Positions 17,358 through 25,120 of a stretch of DNA of 64,000 nt are shown piece by piece (position 1 is the first letter of the stretch; each line of letters starts with the position of its first letter). Under the pieces are notes generated by a model. The model saw only the letters and a program-made list of their open reading frames with translations, was not told where the DNA came from and made no database searches. The stretch covers positions 450,508 through 514,507 of the forward strand of contig DXXG01000007.1 of NCBI GenBank assembly GCA_019416455.1. The letters are read 5' to 3'. The stretch comes from Clostridiales bacterium. GTDB taxonomy: Bacteria; Bacillota; Clostridia; Oscillospirales; Acutalibacteraceae. Made by a program: the position numbers and the translations under genes.

Positions 17358-17386
17358 TTGACAAAATTAGTGATTTTCTTTATCAT
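17358..17386 (+). promoter_or_regulatory. Promoter of the AraC-type regulator
   Basis: TTGACA (17358-17363), 17-nt spacer, TATCAT (17381-17386), about 90 nt upstream of the regulator start and divergent from the importer promoter. Confidence 0.65.
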
Positions 17387-17474
17387 GTTTTAAAAGCGCA
17401 CGGCGTACTCTCTAAAATATAAAATGATATTATAAGTTTCTTGGGATATTTTGCCGAAAGGGCAAGGGGAAGCT

Positions 17475-18521
17475 ATGTTGTGGAGAAAGAAAAAACAACA
17501 AAATGTATCTGGCTATGTGGCCATATACACACGCTTGGCAGCGGGAATGATGCTGTTGGTCCTGCTTCCTGTTGTGATCATCGGCAACTGGTTTTACTTT
17601 ACATACCGCAGCAATTCCCGCATGCACTTTAATGAAATGTCCCAATCCTATGTGAATGAAATTACATTTCATTTGCAAACTTTGTTCTCTTCTTTGGAAA
17701 AAGAATTGACCGCATTATCCGATCAGCAGATCTTCCTGACCTATCAAAGAGCAGGTTCTCCGGATTTTGATGTAGACATCCTCCAAAGGATCAGCACGGA
17801 TCTTCAATATGTACAGCGCAAGTACAATTACGTTGACTCTGTCTATTTTGCCGATTTGTCTACCAACAGTATTTTCGCAGGTGAGAACGGTCTCTATGAC
17901 CTCACTGATTACTACGACGTGGAATGGATCAAAACGATCCCTCGGGGTACCTCGATCCAGTATCTCCCTGTCCGGGTCAACGCGGACGCTTCTTCCCTAT
18001 CCTTCCTTCAGCACGACTATCACCGATTTATCTTCCCGGAACATGTGATCAGTTTAGTGCGGTCCGACGGAACAAGATTTTTCGCCATCAATATCAGCGT
18101 GGTAAAATTGGTCCAACATTTGCAGACGCTGTATACTTTAGCGGATGACGTATCTTTTTCTCTTTATCAAGAGGACTCGGTTCTCTTATCCTTGGATCAT
18201 GGGGTCATGCTGCCATTTGGCACAGAATTGCCCCAGCATTATGATTCTGAAACCGGCAGCTCTGTTTTAGAATACTCAAACTCGTTCTGCCAGGGGCTGT
18301 TCACCTGTACCCTCAGCTATGACCCCTGGATCGCTGATGAAAATTCTCAAGTATTCTTACGATTTCTAAATAATCATATGCGTGATCTTGGGGACAGTTC
18401 TGATCCTGCTGGTATTCATCATGGGAAGGTCTCTTTACAATCCCATGAACAACCTGCTGGAAGAGATCCGAGGCCTGTCCACTACCTTCGATCAAGAGGA
18501 CCTGGATTCCACAAAAGATGA
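17475..18521 (+). CDS. AraC-type membrane regulator, N-terminal sensor part (frameshifted)
   Basis: The first part of a split regulator. From ATG at 17475 (AAGGGGA upstream; a TTG at 17451 is a weaker choice) it encodes a basic N terminus, a membrane helix (MMLLVLLPVVIIGNWFYF) and an extracytoplasmic sensor region of about 270 residues. At about 18370-18384 the frame is lost: the second membrane helix VILGTVLILLVFIMG is encoded in the +1 frame, and the last 45 residues here are out-of-frame junk. The full protein would be about 735 residues, like YesS/YtdP-type regulators of YtcQ-LplB importers. It is either inactivated or a one-base sequence error. Confidence 0.75.
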   Translation: MLWRKKKQQNVSGYVAIYTRLAAGMMLLVLLPVVIIGNWFYFTYRSNSRMHFNEMSQSYVNEITFHLQTLFSSLEKELTALSDQQIFLTYQRAGSPDFDVDILQRISTDLQYVQRKYNYVDSVYFADLSTNSIFAGENGLYDLTDYYDVEWIKTIPRGTSIQYLPVRVNADASSLSFLQHDYHRFIFPEHVISLVRSDGTRFFAINISVVKLVQHLQTLYTLADDVSFSLYQEDSVLLSLDHGVMLPFGTELPQHYDSETGSSVLEYSNSFCQGLFTCTLSYDPWIADENSQVFLRFLNNHMRDLGDSSDPAGIHHGKVSLQSHEQPAGRDPRPVHYLRSRGPGFHKR

Positions 18522-19698
18522 GATCCAGATCATCAAGAAAATTTACAGCAAATTGTCCCAAGACAATTCTACCCAAAACGCGGCCAGCGAACGTGAGAAC
18601 TGGCTGAGATACTATTTCAAAGAGTATATTGCCGGGTGTACCAGCTGCGAAGAATTTCAAAAGCAGATGGAGACCCATCGTTTCTACATTGCTGACAAAT
18701 ATTATCAGCTGCTGCTCTTTCAAGGTCAGGGAAACAATGTTTCCATCGCGGCGTGGAATCAGATCCAGACAGCAGTTTCTGCCTTCCTCCACCAAGGAGA
18801 ATACGGTATCTGCATCTACATGAACCATAATCGGCTGCTGGTGGTGCTGGTATCCTCCACCTTCCAGCAAACGGAAAAGATCTGTGCCACACTGATGGAG
18901 CTTCGGCAAGCGCTGTTTTCCTTTCCTCTGTACATTGGATGCAGCGGCATCGAAAACAACCTGGAAGATTTCCCGAAACTTTATCGAGACGCGGAAGAAG
19001 GCGCCAATACCGCCGTCTTTTTCGATCTTCCCAACCAGGGCACAGGGCCTCTTGCGGAGAAACCGCCGTGGGTGCCGTATTATGACCATTTAAAGAAATT
19101 AGAAAACAACCTTGTGCAAGGGGTCTCCACCAAACGGAAGGACGTGATCGACACCCAAATGGGGAAAATTTACGAATGGGTACTTCAGAGCCGTTGTATC
19201 GATTTTGGATACCGCACATATGAGATACTGGCCCTGTCTTTAGGTCGTACTTTCTCCATGAGCTTGGACGGCATGGACCTGGTATCGAACATCGATCAAT
19301 ATAACACCTTACAGCAGCTCCACCAGATGCTCCAAGGACAAATCGAGAAAATAACTTGCCAGTTGGAAGGGATTCCCACGGAGAATCGTTATTGTGTTCT
19401 TGCGAAGCAATACATGCAGGAGCATTATATGGAAAACTTGAGCGTGTCTGATATCGCGGGAGCGTTAAATATCAGTTATCCCTACTTGAGCAAACTGTTC
19501 AAAGATACGATGCAGATCAGCATGATGGACTACCTGAACAAGATCCGGATCCAACAGGCAAAGCAGCTTTTGTCTCTGACGACCATGTCTTTATCGGATA
19601 TCGCCACTGCAGTAGGGTATCAAAATGTCCAGAGTTTTCAGAGATTCTTTAAAAAATACGAGTCCATCACCCCCGGGGAATATCGAAAGATGTTTTAA
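18382..19698 (+). CDS. AraC-type membrane regulator, C-terminal part with HTH domain
   Basis: The continuation of the preceding frame: second membrane helix at the start, a HAMP-like segment, a middle region of about 250 residues, and at the C terminus a complete AraC double helix-turn-helix (LSVSDIAGALNISYPYLSKLF and SLSDIATAVGYQNVQSFQRFFKK). No ribosome-binding site precedes the GTG at 18382, so it is not an independent gene. In intact relatives the sensor detects an extracellular sugar and the HTH activates the divergent importer operon, as the gene order here suggests. Whether this copy works depends on whether the frameshift is real. Confidence 0.8.
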   Translation: MILGTVLILLVFIMGRSLYNPMNNLLEEIRGLSTTFDQEDLDSTKDEIQIIKKIYSKLSQDNSTQNAASERENWLRYYFKEYIAGCTSCEEFQKQMETHRFYIADKYYQLLLFQGQGNNVSIAAWNQIQTAVSAFLHQGEYGICIYMNHNRLLVVLVSSTFQQTEKICATLMELRQALFSFPLYIGCSGIENNLEDFPKLYRDAEEGANTAVFFDLPNQGTGPLAEKPPWVPYYDHLKKLENNLVQGVSTKRKDVIDTQMGKIYEWVLQSRCIDFGYRTYEILALSLGRTFSMSLDGMDLVSNIDQYNTLQQLHQMLQGQIEKITCQLEGIPTENRYCVLAKQYMQEHYMENLSVSDIAGALNISYPYLSKLFKDTMQISMMDYLNKIRIQQAKQLLSLTTMSLSDIATAVGYQNVQSFQRFFKKYESITPGEYRKMF

Positions 19699-19852
19699 CC
19701 CGCCTACCAAGCATATCTTGGACGAATACTCAGACCCGTGTGTTCTGGCTATACTATATGGATGAGAATGGGACCGCCGTGTTTTGTAGTACTTCTTTCC
19801 AGCCATTTCTCCCAGCAATATTTTTTCAGGTGTAATGATGTAACAAGAACGA

Positions 19853-19892
19853 AAAACTTAAGCCCTCCACCACCGTGGAGGGCTTAAGTTTT
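19853..19892 (+). terminator. Terminator after the AraC-type regulator
   Basis: AAAACTTAAGCCCTCCAC with its complement GTGGAGGGCTTAAGTTTT: an 18-bp perfect stem with a 4-nt loop, bidirectional by symmetry. Confidence 0.85.
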
Positions 19893-20044
19893 GGTATTTA
19901 GAAGGCTCAAATCTGACTGCTTATCAAAAATCACGCATAAAAAGGAACTCGCTTCACAAAGTGAAATGGGCGTCTCAAAAACGGTTTACCGCTGGCTGTA
20001 CTAAACAAAAATGAAACCGGGCTCAAAATGCGGGCAACAAAAAA
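19893..20044. other. Intergenic chromosome flank before the attachment site
   Basis: No gene or clear repeat seen. It is the last host sequence before the terminator of the tRNA-Gly locus. Confidence 0.5.
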
Positions 20045-20070
20045 GCGAACCCCACTAAAGTGGGATTCGC
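20038..20070 (-). terminator. Terminator of the tRNA-Gly locus
   Basis: GCGAATCCCACTTTAGTGGGGTTCGC hairpin on the minus strand followed by seven T, about 25 nt past the tRNA 3' CCA. It is the native terminator left behind with the tRNA 3' fragment. Confidence 0.75.
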
Positions 20071-20094
20071 AACTTGAAAGCGGCAGCTTGCCGC

Positions 20095-20138
20095 TGGAGC
20101 GGGCGAAGGGAATCGAACCCTCATATTCAGCTTGGGAA
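20095..20138 (-). tRNA. 3' fragment of tRNA-Gly(CCC), attachment site of the ICE
   Basis: On the minus strand the segment runs from the CCC anticodon loop (TTCCCAA) through the 3' anticodon stem GCTGAA, variable loop, T-arm GGGTTCGATTCCC and the acceptor half CGCCCGCTCCA. The 5' half that should pair with it is missing: the sequence on that side is unrelated (TTCTAA instead of TTCAGC). It is therefore not a working tRNA but the 44-nt remnant expected at one end of an element integrated in the 3' half of a tRNA gene. The complete tRNA should lie at the other end, beyond this window. Confidence 0.82.
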
Positions 20139-20405
20139 TTAGAATACACCATTTTGACTTAGGTATCCGGCGTGTGCTGCAATAGTATAAAATCCCCGTC
20201 ATTCCTGAACTTTTCGAATTTGCGCTTTTCCTTGGTGTTCTCTGGAATGCTAAGGAAAAGTATGACATTTTTCGAAAAAACCTTAGCTTCATTAGCACGG
20301 TTTAGGTTGATTGGATGGAATCGAAAAAAAGAATCTAGTCAAGAAGTGATCGGCTTTTTCATAAGAGCCGGTCACTTTTTTGTAGGTCACCCAAGGAGGT
20401 CTCCT

Positions 20406-21605
20406 ATGAAATGCCAGTTCAAGTATCACTGGGTCAAGCTGCCAAGAGCTTGTCTGCCTCAGGGCAAGGGGGTACTGGGCCAGTGGGCAAGACTGGCTGC
20501 CCGGGCTGCCTACCGAAAGGGTGTGGGCATCTATTGCGGCTTTAAAAATCCGGTGGAACCGGGAATGTGGGCCGGGGGCGTGGTGGGATTAAAAAGTATT
20601 TTAGGTGCAAAGAGCCGCACTGCTGCCCTGGAATCCTTGGAACGACTTCAAACACTGGGATATATCAGCTACTCCCTGGATCGCATTACAAAGAAACTGG
20701 TGTACACAGTGCTGGATCGGGTAGTCACTTGCACAGGAGAAGCCTGCCTGGGACAAGGTGTTTACGCCTATGAGGGCCAGGGGTTTCTCTGTGTTCCTCG
20801 ATCCCTTCCGGACAGGCTGGCAAAAAGACACTACATCTTTGAAGAAGCTGACGCACTGCTGGATCTCTGGTGTCATACCGTATGGCAAGAGCCAAAGAAC
20901 ATCTTTTCGCATCTTGCGCCTGCAATTCAATATGGTTCCATGGCCAATGTTTTGACCCTGGAGACCCTGGGAAAGCGCTGGGGCTGGGAAAAGACCAAGG
21001 TATGGAGGTTTTTCAAAAAACATGAGGATGCCTTCCCTCTGTACCGACTGCCCGGTTCCTACGGATGCTTGGTGTTCAACGCTCAATATCCCACGAAACG
21101 GTCCGTGGATGGCAGGAGATTTGCTATCCCTACGCAGGATGAAATTATGCGCATTATCGAAAAACTGCGTTTTTGCGCTGGGAACACACAAATATCAGGG
21201 GCAGACAATGAGCGTCTGAACAAGATGACACTATGGTACAGCACTCAATTGTTGCACCAGGAGCAAAGGTCCTTCTGCAGGGAACATTTGCCCTCTAACA
21301 CGGTGTCGCTTCAGTCTGATAGTGCGGAAGGAATATATCGCGTTGCACTTTCCGCTCCCTTATTACGCGCGTATCTTTCTCCGTGTTGGAATAGTAAGAA
21401 TTATGAAGATGACTGCGAGGAAAACAGATTAGATTCAGAGCCGGTTTTCTCTTTTCATGAGATCCCGGCTCTTTTTGATTTTGAAAGGAAGGTATCCCAT
21501 GAAAAAGAACGAGAAGAATTCCCCGAACTCTATGAGCCAATTTCAGGCTTTGATTGCTCTCCTGACCACTCAGGGACTTTTGGAGGACAATTCCATCCAC
21601 GATGA
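20406..21605 (+). CDS. ICE-encoded HTH-containing protein of unknown function
   Basis: Starts at ATG 20406 with AAGGAGGT 5 nt upstream; the longer upstream frame has no site. It encodes 399 residues. No family is recognised with certainty. A likely winged-helix or replication-initiator-like segment is TLETLGKRWGWEKTKVWRFFKKH near residue 190, preceded by basic and aromatic stretches, so DNA binding (element replication or control) is the best guess. Oddly, the frame runs through a canonical terminator at 21437-21476 and overlaps the next gene by 107 nt, so the last 60 or so residues may be an artefact of a late indel. Confidence 0.6.
   Translation: MKCQFKYHWVKLPRACLPQGKGVLGQWARLAARAAYRKGVGIYCGFKNPVEPGMWAGGVVGLKSILGAKSRTAALESLERLQTLGYISYSLDRITKKLVYTVLDRVVTCTGEACLGQGVYAYEGQGFLCVPRSLPDRLAKRHYIFEEADALLDLWCHTVWQEPKNIFSHLAPAIQYGSMANVLTLETLGKRWGWEKTKVWRFFKKHEDAFPLYRLPGSYGCLVFNAQYPTKRSVDGRRFAIPTQDEIMRIIEKLRFCAGNTQISGADNERLNKMTLWYSTQLLHQEQRSFCREHLPSNTVSLQSDSAEGIYRVALSAPLLRAYLSPCWNSKNYEDDCEENRLDSEPVFSFHEIPALFDFERKVSHEKEREEFPELYEPISGFDCSPDHSGTFGGQFHPR
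21437..21476 (+). terminator. Terminator-like hairpin inside the 3' end of the preceding ORF
   Basis: AGAGCCGG...CCGGCTCT stem followed by TTTTT. Its place within an open frame suggests that the original stop codon was upstream of it. Confidence 0.6.
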
Positions 21606-22107
21606 GGAACGTCGGAAGGCCCAGCAAGAACGATTGCAAAAGCTTTATCACAACACACAGATGCTGCTTTCCCATTATCGTGACATTGCGTGGGTGCTGG
21701 AAAGTTTTCCTGAAAGCGTCGCTCAGGAGTTGGATCAGCCATTTGGCAAGCTGGATACCCTGTTGGACCGAATGGACGCGGAAGCAGGCATGGGCAATCG
21801 TAAGCTTGAATCCAGGATGGACAGTATGCGAAAGTCCCGGTTGCTGCTGGATCGGATCAACGATGCCCTGACAGTGCTCAAAAATAAACCGGGTAACGGT
21901 TCTCGCCTGTATGAACTGATCTACCTTACCTATATCGTCCCAGAGAAACTCAGCCACACAGACCTGTTGTTCCGGCTGGATTTGTCTTCTCGGCAGTATT
22001 ACCGACTTAGGGAGGAAGCCATTTCCATCATTTCTATTCGCCTGTGGTCAGTGCCGGAAGGAGAGTTGGAAAAGCTGATGACGCTTGTAAAGATTCTTGA
22101 GGCGTGA
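21499..22107 (+). CDS. Sigma-70 region-4-like phage/ICE regulator
   Basis: A 202-residue protein from ATG 21499 (AAAGGAAGG 7 nt upstream). The N-terminal 120 residues are charged and helical. The C-terminal 70 residues (LYELIYLTYIVPEKLSHTD, then LDLSSRQYYRLREEAI) resemble the region-4-like helix-turn-helix of ArpU/RinA-type activators seen in phages and conjugative elements. It may control the transfer operon that follows. The assignment is by pattern only. Confidence 0.55.
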   Translation: MKKNEKNSPNSMSQFQALIALLTTQGLLEDNSIHDEERRKAQQERLQKLYHNTQMLLSHYRDIAWVLESFPESVAQELDQPFGKLDTLLDRMDAEAGMGNRKLESRMDSMRKSRLLLDRINDALTVLKNKPGNGSRLYELIYLTYIVPEKLSHTDLLFRLDLSSRQYYRLREEAISIISIRLWSVPEGELEKLMTLVKILEA

Positions 22108-22535
22108 AAACATACCATGGATCATTTGGACCCAATGGTCACACAGCACCAATTACACAACCGGTTCAATCAACCAAGCACATTGGAGGAATGGGATGTT
22201 CCCTTTTTCGACATCTCCCATTGAACGGAAAACTATGGATATTAAGGAGAATGATTTATTGTGCTAAATGGATTATTGGATCCGACAAAATGGATCTGGT
22301 AGAGCCTGGGAGGTGTTGCTACTCCATCTCTCCCAGGTTGTGAAATATAATTAGGCTCCTGGAAAAACTGTGCCCATTAAATGGCAAAAAATTGGCGTAA
22401 TCCCTGCCGATGACAAGAAAAGGGAAACATGCTACACTTGTATCGTACCAAATTGGAACCAGCACAAAGCCGTTTTTCAGAGCGATCTGAAGGCGGCTTT
22501 TTTGCTGTCCAAAATTAAAATGGAGGTTGATTATC
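22108..22535 (+). other. Intergenic leader of the conjugation operon with short peptide ORF and hairpins
   Basis: No ordinary gene. A 13-residue frame, GTG 22261 to TAG 22302 (reads VLNGLLDPTKWIW), follows AAGGAG at 22244-22249 and is followed by a hairpin with CCTGGGAG/CTCCCAGG arms (about 22305-22336). A second hairpin with AAAGCCG/CGGCTTT arms and a T run (22465-22504) is a probable terminator or attenuator just before the pilin gene. Confidence 0.4.
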
Positions 22536-22892
22536 ATGGAGAAGAAAACACGCTCCAATCAAGTCCGGAATGCCTACTGGTCCCTGGTAGCCATAGGCTG
22601 CGGCCTGATGATGTCAGTGCAGCCCGTGCTGGCAGAGACTATCTGGGACAGATTCTCCAGCATTATGCAGGACATCTACGGTCAAGTGGTGGCCATCAGC
22701 ACTATTGTGGCGGTGACAGTTGCAGCCATTGCTCTGATCGTCCGCATGGTGTCCCGGAACCAGAGAGCAGTGGATGAGGCCACCAGCTGGCTCAAGCGTA
22801 TCGTAGTCACTTGGATTGTCCTGAACACATTAGGTTTCATTGTGGCGTACCTGCAGCCCTTGATTGCGGGCGGCCAGTACACCGGCGGCTAA
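22536..22892 (+). CDS. VirB2-like conjugal transfer pilin/membrane protein
   Basis: 118 residues from ATG 22536 (GGAGG 9 nt upstream; a TTG 9 nt earlier is less likely). It has a signal-like segment ending VLAETIW, then two hydrophobic helices separated by the basic loop RMVSRNQRAVDEATSWLKR: the layout of the small VirB2/Maff2-like membrane proteins at the head of type IV secretion operons in Clostridial conjugative elements. It probably forms the pilus or inner channel. It lies 12 nt upstream of the VirB6-like gene. Confidence 0.7.
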   Translation: MEKKTRSNQVRNAYWSLVAIGCGLMMSVQPVLAETIWDRFSSIMQDIYGQVVAISTIVAVTVAAIALIVRMVSRNQRAVDEATSWLKRIVVTWIVLNTLGFIVAYLQPLIAGGQYTGG

Positions 22893-22904
22893 GGGAGTTG
22901 AGCA

Positions 22905-25097
22905 ATGCTTGATTGGATTTTTGAAGGGATTGTAACCTGGATATCCAGTATCGCTTCAGAACTCATGGATGCAGTATCCCGGGTGTTTCTGGATGCTCTG
23001 GGCACAGACATGGAAGCTATGGAAGGGTACTTCCCGTTTATCACCAAGGCCTTTGACATCTTGCAGTACATGGCCTGGACCATTTTATTCCTCATCACCG
23101 TCTGGCAATTGTTTCGGGTGTTCGGAGGACCTATCACAGAAGCAGAGAACCCCTGGCAGCTTTTACTTCGAAGTGCCTTATTTGCTTTATTGGTAGGTGC
23201 GGCCCGCCCAATCTTTACCATTGCGTTGGACATAGCCCGAGCGCCCTACACAGCTCTGATGGAGGTTTCTATGGATGCGGAGGATTTTACCTTTGCGGGT
23301 GTTGAAGAGGCGTTGAAAAACGGGCTGACGACCATCGTTTCCACGGTGACCATCGTAGGCCCGATACTCATTCTTATCCTGCTTATCGCCCTGGGTTGGA
23401 ATTACTTCAAGCTCTTGCTGGAGTGTGTAGAGCGCTATATCGTGGTGGGAGTCCTCTGCTATACCAGTCCCCTGGCGTTTGCCATGGGAGGCTCCAAGAC
23501 TACAAACCAGGTGTTCAAGTCCTGGTGCCGAATGGTGGGTTCCCAGCTCTTGCTCCTGGTGCTCAACGTATGGTTCCTCCGGGCGTTCGACAGTTCGGTG
23601 GGCCAGTTCGTAGGCAACGGTGGCGCCTTGGCCAGTGGGGGCGGATCTGTGTTCCTCTGGTTGTTTTGTGCCCTGGCGTTCCTCAAGACCGCCCAGAAAT
23701 TTGACAGTTACTTGGCGGCTCTGGGGCTAAACGTAGCACAGACAGGGTCCAGCATGGCCATGGAGATGGTCATGGCAGCCCGGGTCCTCAGCGGCCTGGG
23801 AGGCGGTGGTAAAAGTGCTGGAACCGTGTTCCGCACTGCCGGGTCCGCCGCCAGTTCCGCTGCCACCGGAGCTGGGGCAGCTGCCACTTCCTTTTCAGCG
23901 GGATTTGCCAGTAAATTCAAAGGAAATTCCTATGTGCGGGACGCAGTGGTTGAGGGCGGTTCCCGTATGGGCCTGGGTGGAAGCGTAGGATTTGTAGGCC
24001 GAGCTTTTGGAGGAATTGCAGCACGCAACGGTGCAACCCTTACAGGAGAATCCATCTCCTCGGTCGCCAGCAGACCGGAAAGAGTGTCCGGCGCCATTGC
24101 TGGAGAGATTGCGGATCGTAGTCTACAAAATTACATGCCCCAGTTGACCAACTATTCTCTGGCTGGTACTCAGATCACTGGAGGGCATATTCACACCACC
24201 GCCACAGGGATGGGAGTCCAGGAGGCAACCGATCAGGAAGGCCAAACCATTCCCGTTGGAGAAGGCTCCTCGGTACAGGGAGAGAGCTGGTACCAAAACA
24301 CGGCTCCCTCTCAGGTGGATTATTACAGTACAGACCAGTATGAGACTCCGGAAGGACCTTATTCGGTGGTTACTGCCGCAGATGGAAGCAGCTGGTATCA
24401 GGTTGCCACCGGCGAAGGCAGTGCTGCCTTCTACGACGTGCCAGAGTTTTCCGGCAGCGCCTTGGAGGAATCCCAGGTAAGGGAGACTTTCCCCGGCGCA
24501 GAGGAAGGCACCAGTCTGCGGACAGTGGAACAGGGTGTTCTGGAGGCTACTGGAGAAAATGGAAGTGCCCTCTGGTACAACAGCGCTTTCTTCCAGGAGC
24601 CGGAGGCGCCCCATGGAGTGGTAGAAGCTTCCAACGGAGTGGAGTGGTACCAAATGGAACCCCCAGCCCAAGCACCGGAATTTGAAACTGGAGAGCAGGC
24701 CCTGGCATATAACCGGGCATCTTTCCAGAATTTTATGCCTGGTTTTGAGCAACAGGTCACCGCAGTGGATGGAAGCCAGCGTGAGGAGGGGCACTTTGAG
24801 GTTCGCCACACCGACGGCTCTGGCACCCAGTTCTTTGACACCACCCGGTACGCTGCTCCCCGTGGTGACTACAAGGTTTATGAGGACGCCAAGGGAAAAC
24901 AGTGGTATGCCATCCATGGAGAACCCGCGGTTGAGCGTAAGCCTGTGTATCGAGATGGAAAAGCCGTCGTCGAGGACGGCAAGCTGAAAACCACAAACGT
25001 GGAAACCGTTCGGTACAAGGCCACGCCCACCCTGTACCAGAAACCCCAGCGGCGGCCAGAAAAACCTGCAAAGCCTCCGCGGAAGAAGGGCAGGTGA
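22905..25097 (+). CDS. VirB6/TrbL-like polytopic conjugation protein with repetitive C-terminal tail
   Basis: 730 residues. Residues 1-290 hold six to seven membrane helices (AWTILFLITVWQLF, LLLIALGWNYFKLLLECVERY, LFCALAFLKTAQKF), typical of VirB6-like channel proteins of Gram-positive type IV systems. A Gly/Ala/Ser-rich linker follows. From about residue 430 come at least five loose repeats centred on a (S/E/Q)WYQ or FYD core, often with an acidic GEGS or ENGS lead-in. The tail is unlike standard VirB6 and may be a cytoplasmic or surface extension that organises other channel parts. Its C terminus is basic and Pro-rich. Confidence 0.75.
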   Translation: MLDWIFEGIVTWISSIASELMDAVSRVFLDALGTDMEAMEGYFPFITKAFDILQYMAWTILFLITVWQLFRVFGGPITEAENPWQLLLRSALFALLVGAARPIFTIALDIARAPYTALMEVSMDAEDFTFAGVEEALKNGLTTIVSTVTIVGPILILILLIALGWNYFKLLLECVERYIVVGVLCYTSPLAFAMGGSKTTNQVFKSWCRMVGSQLLLLVLNVWFLRAFDSSVGQFVGNGGALASGGGSVFLWLFCALAFLKTAQKFDSYLAALGLNVAQTGSSMAMEMVMAARVLSGLGGGGKSAGTVFRTAGSAASSAATGAGAAATSFSAGFASKFKGNSYVRDAVVEGGSRMGLGGSVGFVGRAFGGIAARNGATLTGESISSVASRPERVSGAIAGEIADRSLQNYMPQLTNYSLAGTQITGGHIHTTATGMGVQEATDQEGQTIPVGEGSSVQGESWYQNTAPSQVDYYSTDQYETPEGPYSVVTAADGSSWYQVATGEGSAAFYDVPEFSGSALEESQVRETFPGAEEGTSLRTVEQGVLEATGENGSALWYNSAFFQEPEAPHGVVEASNGVEWYQMEPPAQAPEFETGEQALAYNRASFQNFMPGFEQQVTAVDGSQREEGHFEVRHTDGSGTQFFDTTRYAAPRGDYKVYEDAKGKQWYAIHGEPAVERKPVYRDGKAVVEDGKLKTTNVETVRYKATPTLYQKPQRRPEKPAKPPRKKGR

Positions 25098-25120
25098 TTT
25101 AAGAAAAAGGAGGGAGACTA

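Noticed and set aside
20095..20138. Functional tRNA-Gly
   Set aside because: The 5' half of the molecule is absent; only the 3' portion from the anticodon loop is present.
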